From Burkholderiaceae bacterium (GTDB lineage: Bacteria; Pseudomonadota; Gammaproteobacteria; Burkholderiales; Burkholderiaceae_D), in the NCBI GenBank assembly GCA_019751755.1, contig JAIENA010000255.1, positions 1-40,094 of the forward strand: a stretch of 40,094 nt of DNA. The letters run 5' to 3'. Made by a program: the position numbers and the translations under genes. Shown here piece by piece: positions 1 through 7,920 of this stretch. The notes beneath the pieces were generated by a model. It had not been told where the DNA came from. It made no database searches and saw nothing but the letters and a program-made list of their open reading frames with translations. Each line of letters begins with the position of its first letter. Positions within the stretch are counted from its first letter, which is position 1.

Positions 1-299
1 ACCTTGTCGGCATTACCGTTTTGCAGGTTGCGGTCCAGGCAGTTGTACGACACGTTCAGTTTGCCGTCTTCGAACCACTGATAGAACGGCGCATTATCTT
101 GGTTCAAGGTGCGCGTAAAAGGTACTTTCCATTCGACGTTTTCGCGGGCCAGACGGGCCCAGAAACCTTCGTAGTCTTGCTCCGCTTCGGCGCACAGCGC
201 GTCGTAGGCCGCCATGCCGCTGATATTGGCTTGCGCGGCAAACGCCGCCGATGGCAAATAGACGCGGGTCTCCCCCTGAATGGCATCAGTCTTGTTCAT
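1..299 (-). CDS. acs: Acetyl-CoA synthetase, N-terminal part (runs off the left edge)
   Basis: Only the first 99 codons are in the window. The ATG at 299-297 is preceded by a good AGGAG ribosome site. The visible protein matches the N-terminal domain of AMP-forming acetate-CoA ligases: YEGFWARLARENVEW, an NAPFYQWFEDG stretch and LNVSYNCLDR. In this family the enzyme activates acetate with ATP and CoA to acetyl-CoA in the cytosol. The start lies 20 bp downstream of the mdcH stop on the same strand, with no terminator between them, so I infer co-transcription with the malonate decarboxylase operon. That makes sense because the decarboxylase releases free acetate. The catalytic C-terminal domain is not visible, so a propionate-specific relative cannot be fully excluded. 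Confidence 0.9.
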   Translation of the reverse strand, partial: MNKTDAIQGETRVYLPSAAFAAQANISGMAAYDALCAEAEQDYEGFWARLARENVEWKVPFTRTLNQDNAPFYQWFEDGKLNVSYNCLDRNLQNGNADK

Positions 300-319
300 G
301 CTAGTCTCCTTCAATGTTT

Positions 320-1240
320 TTAGGTTCGCGCCAGCAAGGCCAGCACGGTATCAAGGCGGTTGTTGTCGCAGCACAGCACCGTGCCGGTTTCAAACACGGG
401 CAAGGTCAATCCGGTCAGCACGGCGCCGCTGGGCATTTCCAGCGCCAGCCGCGCACCGCGCTCCCACGCATGGCGCGCGGTATCGAACCAGTGCACCTGG
501 CGCGCCATATTGAACGCCAGGTCATCGCGGATGGCGGCGACGTCAAACAATGCGCGTGCCCTGCTGCCACTGATATACGTGGCACCGGGCCGCGCCAGCG
601 CCACGCCATCAAACGCGGCGCGCAGCGCCTGCGCCTGTGGTTCCAGCAACGCGCAGTGCGACGGCACGCTGACGGCCAGGCGCTCGGCCCGGGTGGCGCC
701 CGCCGCCAATGCCAGGGCGCCGCATTGCCGCAAGGCGCCATCCGCACCGGCAATGACTTGCTGGCGCGGTGCGTTCAGGTTGGCCACATAGACCGGCGTG
801 GCGGCGCAGTGCACCTGCGCCACCAGGGTTTCCATCCGCTCCAGCGGCAACCCGCTGATGGCCCACATGCCATAGCCACGCGGATAGCCCTGCTCCATCA
901 ACGTGGCCCGTTGCAGTACCAGCCGCACCGCATCCGGATAGCCGATCACACCGGCCGTTACGGCCGCCGGATAAGCACCGATCGACAATCCTGCCACCAT
1001 GTCCGGCACCGCGCCCTGCGCGGCCAGCACCCGCGCCATCGCCACGCCCGCCACCAGCAGGCAAAGCTGGGTGGCGACGGTCGACACCAGCGCCGCGGCA
1101 CTGTCCAGCGCCAGCGGGTCGGCGTCCAGCACCGACGCGGTTTCCGCCAGGGTGCGCGCGGTTTCCGGGTGCACCGGCAAGGCGTGCAGCATGCCGGCCT
1201 TTTGCGCGCCCTGGCCGGGGAACATGAACAAGGTGCTCAT
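320..1240 (-). CDS. mdcH: Malonate decarboxylase malonyl-CoA:ACP acyltransferase, MdcH
   Basis: A 306-residue FabD-like acyltransferase. The N-terminus carries FPGQGAQKAGM, the nucleophile elbow is GLSIGAYPAA (GxSxG, Ser about residue 90), and the catalytic His lies in SVPSH. MdcH loads malonyl from malonyl-CoA onto the holo acyl carrier protein to prime the malonate decarboxylase cycle. The ATG at 1240-1238 overlaps the mdcG stop (ATGA), a translational-coupling arrangement. The frame stays open upstream inside mdcG, but the FabD fold begins exactly at this Met. The next gene downstream on the same strand is acs, after 20 bp. The call over FabD rests on the mdc operon context. Confidence 0.93.
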   Translation of the reverse strand: MSTLFMFPGQGAQKAGMLHALPVHPETARTLAETASVLDADPLALDSAAALVSTVATQLCLLVAGVAMARVLAAQGAVPDMVAGLSIGAYPAAVTAGVIGYPDAVRLVLQRATLMEQGYPRGYGMWAISGLPLERMETLVAQVHCAATPVYVANLNAPRQQVIAGADGALRQCGALALAAGATRAERLAVSVPSHCALLEPQAQALRAAFDGVALARPGATYISGSRARALFDVAAIRDDLAFNMARQVHWFDTARHAWERGARLALEMPSGAVLTGLTLPVFETGTVLCCDNNRLDTVLALLART

Positions 1241-1890
1241 GCCGCCGCCATCCAGGGGTCCGTGCACAGCAGTGGGCCGGTATTGGTTTTCAACAGGACC
1301 CGGCCACCCCGCCGCCATTCGGCCAAGGCAAACGCGCCATGGCCGGTATCGACCTGGATATCGATGCGGCAGGCGGCGTCCGGCCCGCCCTGGATGCCAT
1401 CGAGCGCCACTGTTTGATCTGCACTCAATGGCCGCGGCGCACGCACCAGCAGGTCAAGGTCGCTGTCGGGGCGCAGCACGGGCAAGCCGCTCGCGAGGAA
1501 GAAGCCGGCGCCACCGGTGGGGCCCCACGCCAGTCCCAGTGCGTTCAGGCGCGGCGTCAGCATGGCCAGCGCCGCCAGCGCCGGCACGCTGGTGACGTCG
1601 CCCTCGGCGGCATCGACTCGCAGCATTTCCGGCGTCACACGCCGCGTCACGGCGCTGGCCGCAACATAAGCCCGCGCGCGCTGGCTACGGGCCGTCCCGC
1701 GCAATCCCACCGGCACCAGATCGGCGCCGACCGCTTCGCGCCGCACCACCACCGGGGCGCCATGCCGCCATGCCGCGTCGGCCCATTGCGGCCACACTCC
1801 GTCCGTCTGGAGGGCGCCGGGTGCCACCCACAGCAGATCATGCGGCAAACAAGGTGGCATATGAGGTGGCTGATGCGCACGCGCTTGCAT
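1237..1890 (-). CDS. mdcG: Phosphoribosyl-dephospho-CoA transferase, MdcG
   Basis: A 217-residue protein with the MdcG signatures VGLRGTARSQRARAY and SDLDLLVRAP; the second is a nucleotidyltransferase-type acidic motif. MdcG attaches the 2'-(5''-phosphoribosyl)-3'-dephospho-CoA group made by MdcB onto the serine of MdcC, giving holo-ACP. It starts 3 bp after the mdcM stop and overlaps mdcH by 4 bp, so it is clearly in the operon. A second in-frame ATG at 1860 would remove 10 residues. I keep 1890 because of the tight spacing behind mdcM, though the ribosome site there (GGTGG) is weak. Confidence 0.9.
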   Translation of the reverse strand: MQARAHQPPHMPPCLPHDLLWVAPGALQTDGVWPQWADAAWRHGAPVVVRREAVGADLVPVGLRGTARSQRARAYVAASAVTRRVTPEMLRVDAAEGDVTSVPALAALAMLTPRLNALGLAWGPTGGAGFFLASGLPVLRPDSDLDLLVRAPRPLSADQTVALDGIQGGPDAACRIDIQVDTGHGAFALAEWRRGGRVLLKTNTGPLLCTDPWMAAA

Positions 1891-1893
1891 GAT

Positions 1894-2658
1894 TCAGGCC
1901 ACCAGCGATTTCACGGCGAAGTACAGCACCGATGGCCCCATCAGGCAACCCAGCCCGGTATGGAAGGTCGCCACCAGCGTCCCGTACGGCACCAGTTTGC
2001 GGTCGGTAGCGGCCAGTCCCGCCGAGACGCCGCTGACGGTGCCGGCCAGGCCACCAAACACCATTGCGGAACGGGGCGTTTTCAAGCCGAGGAAACCGGC
2101 GGCGATCGGTGTGCCGACCATCACCAGGATGGCTTTCACCAGCCCGGTGGCGATGCTGAGCGCCATGATTTCAGAACTGGCACCGATTGCCGCGCCGGTC
2201 ACCGGCCCCACGATATAGGTGACGGCGCCGGCGCCGATGGTGGTCATGCTGACAGCGTCGGTATAGCCGAACGCATATGCCACGCCCGCCCCCACCACGA
2301 AGGGCAGCACAGTACCCAGCACCAGCGCCACCACGCCAATCAGGCCGGCCTTGCGCGCTTCCGTGGCCTGCACTTCAAATGCGGTGGCCACGATGGCAAA
2401 GTCGCGCAACATGGCGCCCCCCATCAAACCAATCCCGCTGAACAGCGACAGGTCCGCCAGGCCTTTCTGGCCGCCCGTGTGGCTGCCGCCCCAATACGCC
2501 AGGCCGAGGCCGAGCAGGATCGCAATCGCGGAACCATGCACCCGACCCAGCGTCAGGTAGCGTGACAGCAGCATCGAGACATACATGATCAGTCCGACCA
2601 CGGCAAACGCCGTCACCAGGCCATTGTGCAATACGGTTTTTTCAAGCATTTCAATCAT
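1894..2658 (-). CDS. mdcM: Malonate transporter large subunit, MadM/MdcM family
   Basis: A hydrophobic protein of 254 residues with about eight membrane segments and glycine-rich loops such as GLMGGAMLRDF and FGGLAGTVSGVSAGLAAT, typical of the MadM subunit of the two-component MadL/MadM malonate importer. Characterised members of this family are Na+-coupled malonate symporters in the inner membrane. AAGGGG precedes the ATG at 2658 by six bases; a GTG one codon earlier is a poorer start. It lies 10 bp behind mdcL and 3 bp ahead of mdcG. The transporter genes sit between mdcE and mdcG rather than at the operon end, and no MdcF-type single-gene carrier is present in the window. Confidence 0.9.
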   Translation of the reverse strand: MIEMLEKTVLHNGLVTAFAVVGLIMYVSMLLSRYLTLGRVHGSAIAILLGLGLAYWGGSHTGGQKGLADLSLFSGIGLMGGAMLRDFAIVATAFEVQATEARKAGLIGVVALVLGTVLPFVVGAGVAYAFGYTDAVSMTTIGAGAVTYIVGPVTGAAIGASSEIMALSIATGLVKAILVMVGTPIAAGFLGLKTPRSAMVFGGLAGTVSGVSAGLAATDRKLVPYGTLVATFHTGLGCLMGPSVLYFAVKSLVA

Positions 2659-2668
2659 CACGTTCCCC

Positions 2669-3097
2669 TTAAGCGGTCTTGACGCCGGTCTTTGCGCCGG
2701 TGTTCACGTCAATCGACGCATCCTGGGCGGCATCGCCCTGCGTGGCTTTTTCCATGCGATTAATCAGTGCAATGGTGCTGGCGCACAAGGCCAGTGCGCC
2801 CATCGCCGCCAGCACCGCGACCGGTCCGCCGCGCAAGGCCGCCACCACGTTCTGCTGCGCGGCCATCGCCACCACCACCGGGATATACATCGCGCCCCAG
2901 AACGTCACCCCCGACTCGGTCGTCTGCGGCATCAAGCCGCGCTTGTGCATGTACAGCCGCGCACAGATCAGCAGGATCATGGCAATGCCGACCCCGCCCA
3001 CATTGGTTTTCACGCCGATCAGCGCACCCAGCAAGTCGCCCAGGAAAATCCCCAGCAAGTGGCATACAGCCAGCAATGCGGTTCCATAAATAATCAT
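2669..3097 (-). CDS. mdcL: Malonate transporter small subunit, MadL/MdcL family
   Basis: A 142-residue inner-membrane protein with roughly four membrane segments and a short polar C-terminal tail containing a small repeat (NTGAKTGVKTA). The segments LGIFLGDLLGALIGVKTNVG and MILLICARLYMHKRG are characteristic of MadL. Its partner MdcM follows after 10 bp. TGAAGGAGACATC before the ATG at 3097 is a strong ribosome site. The 110 bp between mdcE and mdcL (3098-3207) is the largest internal gap in the operon and is relatively AT-rich (TATAAAAACC on the minus strand). An internal promoter is possible but not convincing. No gene is visible in that gap. Confidence 0.9.
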   Translation of the reverse strand: MIIYGTALLAVCHLLGIFLGDLLGALIGVKTNVGGVGIAMILLICARLYMHKRGLMPQTTESGVTFWGAMYIPVVVAMAAQQNVVAALRGGPVAVLAAMGALALCASTIALINRMEKATQGDAAQDASIDVNTGAKTGVKTA

Positions 3098-3207
3098 GAT
3101 GTCTCCTTCACTCCAAGGTTGGAAAGCATGGCGGCCATTGGTTTTTATAGTGCTGGCCCACCGGTTTTTACTGCAATCCTGCCACTACATTTACGTTGCG
3201 CCGCGCC

Positions 3208-4065
3208 TCACCATTGGCTACGCAGCAAGGCCCTCACCTTTCCCGACGCCTGCCGATGCGGACTGCCCAGCCGCCCTGCCAGCGTGCGATCGTTGCCGGA
3301 GCGGATATCAGCCAGCGCCTGTTCCAGCGCGGCCCGCACCAGCGCCAGTCCGACGGCATCGGGGTGCTCCGGGTCTGGCGGCGACAGCACTTGCCACAGC
3401 AGCCCCAGCGACGCATAACTGTGAATGTCGTAGGCCATGGGGGGCACGCTGGCGGCCAGCTGTTCCAGCGCATCCACCGAACGCAGCGTGATGCGGGCGG
3501 CGGACGCCTTGCCCATCGCGTGCACCATGACTTGCTCATCATCGAACGCCATCAGGCGGTTGGCCTGGTAGCCATGGGCCAGGAACGCGCCCGACATGGC
3601 GCGCCCCACGATCAGCCCGATCACCGGGTGGCCCGCCAGCCGCGCCTCGGCATAGGCGCCCGCCGCGCCAGCCAGCGCTTGGTGGATACCGTATGCCTCT
3701 TCCACCCGGCCATAGGCCTGGCTGGCGACGTCGATCACGGCAATGATCGGACGCTTGACGTCCGTCGCCTGGTCTTGCTGGATAACTTCCTGCACGGCGC
3801 GCGCCAGTTGCCACGCCTCGACCAGGCCGACTTCACCACTGCGCACACGGGCAAAGCGGTTGTCCGGATCCGGCGCCACGGCTATATAACGCGCCGCCTC
3901 ACCGGCCAGCGTCGCATCGGCCACCTGCACGGCGGCGCAATACCCCGCCAGCAGCGGCGCCCCGTCCGCCAGCGCGGCCAGCCAGCGCGCGCCACGGCTG
4001 CAACTTGCCGGTACCGCCTGCACCTCCAATGCCTGCAGCCGGTCTGTGATTAAATGCGGATTCAT
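3208..4065 (-). CDS. mdcE: Malonate decarboxylase gamma subunit, MdcE
   Basis: A 285-residue carboxyltransferase-fold protein. With the beta subunit MdcD it decarboxylates malonyl-S-ACP to acetyl-S-ACP. Recognisable stretches are PIIAVIDVASQAYGRVEEAYG, HPVIGLIVGRAMSGAFLAHG and MAFDDEQVMVHAMGK, the crotonase-like core of the family. The ATG at 4065-4063 overlaps the mdcD stop (ATGA). The frame is open for another 61 codons upstream inside mdcD, but that extension is arginine-rich antisense-like sequence and is rejected. The C-terminus ends shortly after LAGRLGSPHR, of normal length for the family. Confidence 0.93.
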   Translation of the reverse strand: MNPHLITDRLQALEVQAVPASCSRGARWLAALADGAPLLAGYCAAVQVADATLAGEAARYIAVAPDPDNRFARVRSGEVGLVEAWQLARAVQEVIQQDQATDVKRPIIAVIDVASQAYGRVEEAYGIHQALAGAAGAYAEARLAGHPVIGLIVGRAMSGAFLAHGYQANRLMAFDDEQVMVHAMGKASAARITLRSVDALEQLAASVPPMAYDIHSYASLGLLWQVLSPPDPEHPDAVGLALVRAALEQALADIRSGNDRTLAGRLGSPHRQASGKVRALLRSQW

Positions 4066-4931
4066 GGTTGCATTCCTTTCGTATAGCGTTCGCGCACCTG
4101 CGCCGGTAAAGGGGCTACGGCGGGATCGACCTGTGCCAGGCAGGCAAGAAATTCGTCGTGCCGTGCACTGCGGTGCTGCGCGGGCACGCCTTGCCGGAAC
4201 AGTTCCGCGACGGTGGCGCGGATTTGCGCGGTATCGTCGGCCACGCACAGGTCGGCCAATTGCGAGGCGGCCCGTTGCGCGCCGCCCGTCAAGCCCCAGA
4301 TCAGCGGTCGGTTGCGCGCATCGAATTCGGCGATGCCCGCCTCCTGCTCAATCACCTGCGGGCCGTTTAGTCCCAGCCGCGCCTCGTCCGTCAACACCAG
4401 GTAAGAACACAGCCCGGCGGCAATCGACATGCCGCCATAGCAGCCGACGGTGCCGGCGCTGATACCGATCACGGGACGGTAGCGCCGCAAGTCAACGATG
4501 GCCGAATGGATTTCAGCGATCGCCGCCAATCCCAGGTTGGCTTCCTGCAAGCGCACGCCGCCGGTTTCAAACAGGATCACGGCCTGGGTCGGCACGCCAT
4601 GGCGGTTGTCGTCCGCCGCCAGTTCCAGCGCACCGGCGATTTTTGCGCCGCCCACCTCGCCCATGCTGCCGCCCTGGAACGCGCCCTCAATCGCCAGCAC
4701 CAGCGTGGGTCGCCCATCCAGGGTGCCTTTCGCCACCACCACGCCATCGTCGGCCTGCACCACGATGCGCTGCATCGCCAGCCAGGGCGACGTGACGCGG
4801 TCAAACGGTCCCACCAGCTCACGCAGCGTGCCGGGGTCCAACAGCGCCTGGGCGCGGCTGCGCGCGCCACGCTCGATAAAACTGTCGCGCGCCAGTAACT
4901 GGCCGACGCCATCTTCGGTGTTCGCTATCAT
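4062..4931 (-). CDS. mdcD: Malonate decarboxylase beta subunit, MdcD
   Basis: A 289-residue protein of the carboxyltransferase family. Motifs include AIEGAFQGGSMGEVGGAKI, FETGGVRLQEANLGL and ISAGTVGCYGGMSIAAGLCS, which form the acyl-binding and oxyanion regions in this fold. With MdcE it forms the decarboxylase proper, acting on malonyl thioester bound to MdcC. Both ends overlap neighbours by 4 bp (mdcC upstream, mdcE downstream), a fully coupled arrangement. Nothing appears truncated. Confidence 0.94.
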   Translation of the reverse strand: MIANTEDGVGQLLARDSFIERGARSRAQALLDPGTLRELVGPFDRVTSPWLAMQRIVVQADDGVVVAKGTLDGRPTLVLAIEGAFQGGSMGEVGGAKIAGALELAADDNRHGVPTQAVILFETGGVRLQEANLGLAAIAEIHSAIVDLRRYRPVIGISAGTVGCYGGMSIAAGLCSYLVLTDEARLGLNGPQVIEQEAGIAEFDARNRPLIWGLTGGAQRAASQLADLCVADDTAQIRATVAELFRQGVPAQHRSARHDEFLACLAQVDPAVAPLPAQVRERYTKGMQP

Positions 4932-5227
4932 GGCCGCTGCGCCTCCTCGTAAGCTTGTTCTATGCGCATACGCACCACCCCGGGCGTGGCGCCGCTGTCG
5001 TGGATCTCGATGGTCGCCGCCGGCAATGCCGAGGCGGAAAACACCCGGTCCAGCAAGGCCTGCCAGGTGGCGCCAAAGCCATTTACCGAGGTTTGCACCA
5101 GCACCGTGGTGCGACCGGCCAGCGCTGGTTCCAGCAACACTTCCAGGTCGCCCGAGCTGACCACCCCGGCCAACGCGCGCCGCACGGCCGGACTTCCGGC
5201 CGCGTATTCAAACTGCAGTTGTTCCAT
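4928..5227 (-). CDS. mdcC: Malonate decarboxylase acyl carrier protein (delta subunit), MdcC
   Basis: A 99-residue acyl carrier protein. The segment AGVVSSGDLEVLLEP places a serine at residue 25, the position known in Klebsiella MdcC to carry the phosphoribosyl-dephospho-CoA group. The start Met (MEQLQFEY, ATG at 5227) lies within the 3' end of mdcB, giving a 20-bp overlap; an upstream in-frame Met would add 11 residues not typical of the family. The acyl group cycles on this protein: MdcA swaps acetyl for malonyl, and MdcD/E decarboxylate it. Confidence 0.92.
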   Translation of the reverse strand: MEQLQFEYAAGSPAVRRALAGVVSSGDLEVLLEPALAGRTTVLVQTSVNGFGATWQALLDRVFSASALPAATIEIHDSGATPGVVRMRIEQAYEEAQRP

Positions 5228-6122
5228 GTTCGTGCTCCGCGTTGAAATTGAGGTTCGCATTGAGGTGCGCTATCCGTTCCAGCAGCAATGCCGCCGCCAG
5301 CAAGTCCGCCGCGCCGCCCGGCGAAAGGCGGCGCGCCAGTAAATCCTCGTCGAGCCGGCGCAGCGCCCGCCGTCCGCCCGCCGTCGCCACGCCGCCAGCG
5401 GCCAGCACGCGCCGCGCCCCTTGCTGGGTTGCCGCCAGCGCCTGCCGGCCGCCGCGCGCCAGCAAGCACGTATCGTCCAACTGCGCCATCACGGCCAGCA
5501 AGGCATTGAGCCGCGCCTGGTCTTCGGTGGCACCGCCACTGCGCGAGGCCCGCAGCATCGGCAACGCCACCTCGATCACGTGCGGAAAGCCTTGCATGGC
5601 TTGTGCCCGCGCACCACCGACACCATGCCGCAGGCACGCCAGCGCGCCCTTGTTGCCGGTCACGGCCGGCATATGGGGATCATGCAACCGCGCCAGCGCA
5701 CCGGCCCGTGCCACCACCTCCTGCGCCTGCGCCGAACCCGCCGCGCCATGCTGCGCGGCCGCCGTCACCAGCAAACCGAGCGCCCAGATCGCGCCACGGT
5801 GCGTATTGACACCGCCAGTGGCGCGCATCATGGCCCGCTCGGCATCGCGGCCCAACGCGCCGATCCGCTCGCGCAGCGCCTGCGGCTCCCGCAGTTGCAC
5901 TCCGGCCTGCGCCATGGCTTCAAAGTACGGCTGCAAAGTGCGAGCCGAATGGCACATCAGCAGCCAGTTCAAGTCGTCGTGGGCGCCATTGCCACGCAAG
6001 TCAACCAGGCCGGGCTTGGGTGTCAGCGTGGCTTCATCGGTCAGTGCCGCCTGCGCGGCGTCCGCCAGGCGGCGCGCCAGGTCAGTTGATGGGGTGTTGT
6101 CCAATAACAGTAAAGCGCTCAT
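5208..6122 (-). CDS. mdcB: Triphosphoribosyl-dephospho-CoA synthase, MdcB
   Basis: A 304-residue protein of the CitG/MdcB family. It makes 2'-(5''-triphosphoribosyl)-3'-dephospho-CoA from ATP and dephospho-CoA, the precursor of the MdcC prosthetic group. Diagnostic motifs are TPKPGLVDLRGNGAHDDL near the N-terminus and ATGGVNTHRGAIWALGLL in the middle. The chosen ATG (6122-6120) overlaps the mdcA stop by one base (TAATG). The frame is open for 16 codons further upstream, within mdcA. It overlaps mdcC by 20 bp at its 3' end. Confidence 0.93.
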   Translation of the reverse strand: MSALLLLDNTPSTDLARRLADAAQAALTDEATLTPKPGLVDLRGNGAHDDLNWLLMCHSARTLQPYFEAMAQAGVQLREPQALRERIGALGRDAERAMMRATGGVNTHRGAIWALGLLVTAAAQHGAAGSAQAQEVVARAGALARLHDPHMPAVTGNKGALACLRHGVGGARAQAMQGFPHVIEVALPMLRASRSGGATEDQARLNALLAVMAQLDDTCLLARGGRQALAATQQGARRVLAAGGVATAGGRRALRRLDEDLLARRLSPGGAADLLAAALLLERIAHLNANLNFNAEHEHGTTAV

Positions 6123-7795
6123 TACCAGCTCCTGAATTTGGCGGGTGGGTGATACAAACCGCCGGACCATTCGACCAGCTCGGCGATGCTTTTCGCGGCC
6201 AGCAGTGAACGGGTGGCGTCGGCGCGCTGCACGCCGATATCTTCCGGCAGCGCGATCAAGCCTTGCTGGCGCAGACGCGCCGTGTCTTTCGGGTCATGCC
6301 GCAAACCCACCGGGGTGACACCGGCGACCGCCGCCAGCATCGCCTTGCGTTCCTCCAGCGAACGTGCCTTGTACAGGTAGGCGATACCCTCTTCCGTCAG
6401 CACGTGGGTCACGTCGTCACCGTAAATCATGACCGGCGCCAGCGGCATGCCGGATGCCTTGCCGACACTGACGGCATCGAGCGATTCCACGATGGATGGC
6501 TGCCCGCCGTCCTGGAACGTTTCCACCATCTGCACCACCAGCTTTTTACCGCGTGCCAGCGGGTCGTCCGTCTCGATCAGGTCCAGCCATGCCGGGGTGG
6601 CGTGCCGGCGGCCGTGCGGGTCATGGCCCATGTTCGGCGCACCGCCAAAGCCGGTCAGCCGGCCTTTGGTTACGGTCGACGAATTGCCCAGGCCATCCAT
6701 CTGCAGGGTCGAGCCGATAAACAAGTCCACCGCATACTGGCCGGCCAGTTGGCACAGCAAGCGGTTGGAGCGCATCGAACCATCCTTGCCCGTGAAGAAA
6801 ATATCGGGACGGGCCGCCGCATAGGCTTCCATGCCCAGTTCCGCGCCGAAGCAGTGCACGCTGTCGACCCAGCCACTTTCAATCGCGGGGATCAGGGTCG
6901 GATGGGGATTCAAGGTCCAATTGCGGCAAATCTTGCCCTTCAACCCCAGTTGCGCGCCATAGGTCGGCAAGATCAGTTCAATCGCGGCGGTGTTGAAACC
7001 GATGCCATGGTTCAGCGATTGCACCTGGTGCCGCTCATACACACCACGGATCGCCATCATCGCCATCAGGATATGCAGCGGCTTGACCAGGCGCGGGTCC
7101 CGCGTAAACAGCGGCTCGATATAAAACGGCTGATCGGCGCGCACCACGAAGTCAATCCAGGAGCCGGGAATATCGACCCGCGGCAGGTCGCCCGGGTCGT
7201 CGACGATTTCATTCACCTGCGCAATCACGATGCCATCACGGAACGCCGCCGCCTCCACCAGCGCCGGGGTGTCTTCCGTGCTGGGGCCGGTGTACAGATT
7301 GCCCTGACGGTCCGCCAGGTAGCCGGCCACCATCACGACATTGGGCGACAAATCGACATACAGGCGGGCATACAGTTCCACGTAGGTGTGGATGGCGCCC
7401 ATTTCCAGCAAGCCGTCTTGCAAAAATTGTGAAATACGCAAGCTCTGTGCACCGGCGAAAGCGAAATCCAGTTTGCGGGCAATGCCGCGCTCGAACAGGT
7501 CCAGGTGTTCCGGCAGGCTGACACTGGGCATGATCATGTGCAGCGCATTGACCACGCCAGGATCAACTTGCACCAGCGTGCGGGCCAGGAAATCGGCCTG
7601 CTTTTGATTATTACCTTCCAGTACGACCCGGTCGCCGCTGGCGACCAGGTGTTGCAGTGCTTCAACAAGCCGTTCGCTGTCGAGCACAGAGCCATCGCAC
7701 AAATGCGCGACCGCGGCCAGACGGCGCTGTTTTTCCGTTCGCCGCGTATCCCAGCGCCGTGCCGGCGCCGCTGCGGGTGGTGGGGTGATGGGCAT
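6122..7795 (-). CDS. mdcA: Malonate decarboxylase alpha subunit (acetyl-S-ACP:malonate ACP transferase), MdcA
   Basis: A 557-residue CoA-transferase-like protein and the first gene of the operon. It exchanges acetate for malonate on the acyl carrier protein. Characteristic stretches include VVLEGNNQKQADFLA, HMIMPSVSLPEHLDLFE, FAFAGAQSLRISQFL, YIEPLFTRDPR and GGAPNMGHDPHGRRH. GGAGGAG lies upstream of the ATG at 7795. Length is as expected. The 125 bp to the divergent mdcR hold the presumed regulatory region with a LysR-type box at 7871-7887. On the minus strand, TTGATT followed 17 bp later by TTTCTA (about 7858-7830) is a weak promoter candidate, consistent with activator dependence. Confidence 0.95.
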   Translation of the reverse strand: MPITPPPAAAPARRWDTRRTEKQRRLAAVAHLCDGSVLDSERLVEALQHLVASGDRVVLEGNNQKQADFLARTLVQVDPGVVNALHMIMPSVSLPEHLDLFERGIARKLDFAFAGAQSLRISQFLQDGLLEMGAIHTYVELYARLYVDLSPNVVMVAGYLADRQGNLYTGPSTEDTPALVEAAAFRDGIVIAQVNEIVDDPGDLPRVDIPGSWIDFVVRADQPFYIEPLFTRDPRLVKPLHILMAMMAIRGVYERHQVQSLNHGIGFNTAAIELILPTYGAQLGLKGKICRNWTLNPHPTLIPAIESGWVDSVHCFGAELGMEAYAAARPDIFFTGKDGSMRSNRLLCQLAGQYAVDLFIGSTLQMDGLGNSSTVTKGRLTGFGGAPNMGHDPHGRRHATPAWLDLIETDDPLARGKKLVVQMVETFQDGGQPSIVESLDAVSVGKASGMPLAPVMIYGDDVTHVLTEEGIAYLYKARSLEERKAMLAAVAGVTPVGLRHDPKDTARLRQQGLIALPEDIGVQRADATRSLLAAKSIAELVEWSGGLYHPPAKFRSW

Positions 7796-7870
7796 GGGGG
7801 TCTCCTCCGTTTGTTACAACACAGCTTAGAAAGGAAACCATGGCATAACAATCAACCTGGCAGTGCAACG

Positions 7871-7887
7871 TTTACGCTCAGAGTAAA
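7871..7887. promoter_or_regulatory. LysR-type operator between mdcA and mdcR
   Basis: TTTAC-N7-GTAAA is a perfect 5-7-5 inverted repeat that contains the T-N11-A pattern of LysR-family binding sites. It sits 34 bp upstream of mdcR and 75 bp upstream of mdcA, in the only sizeable gap between the divergent regulator and operon. I infer that MdcR binds here. No other palindrome of this quality is present in the gap. Confidence 0.6.
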
Positions 7888-7920
7888 TATAGCCGGTCCT
7901 TTGACGGTACAATCGGCAGC

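Noticed and set aside
3098..3207. A separate promoter for mdcLMGH
   Set aside because: TATAAA-like sequence is present on the minus strand, but no -35 at a usable distance was found.
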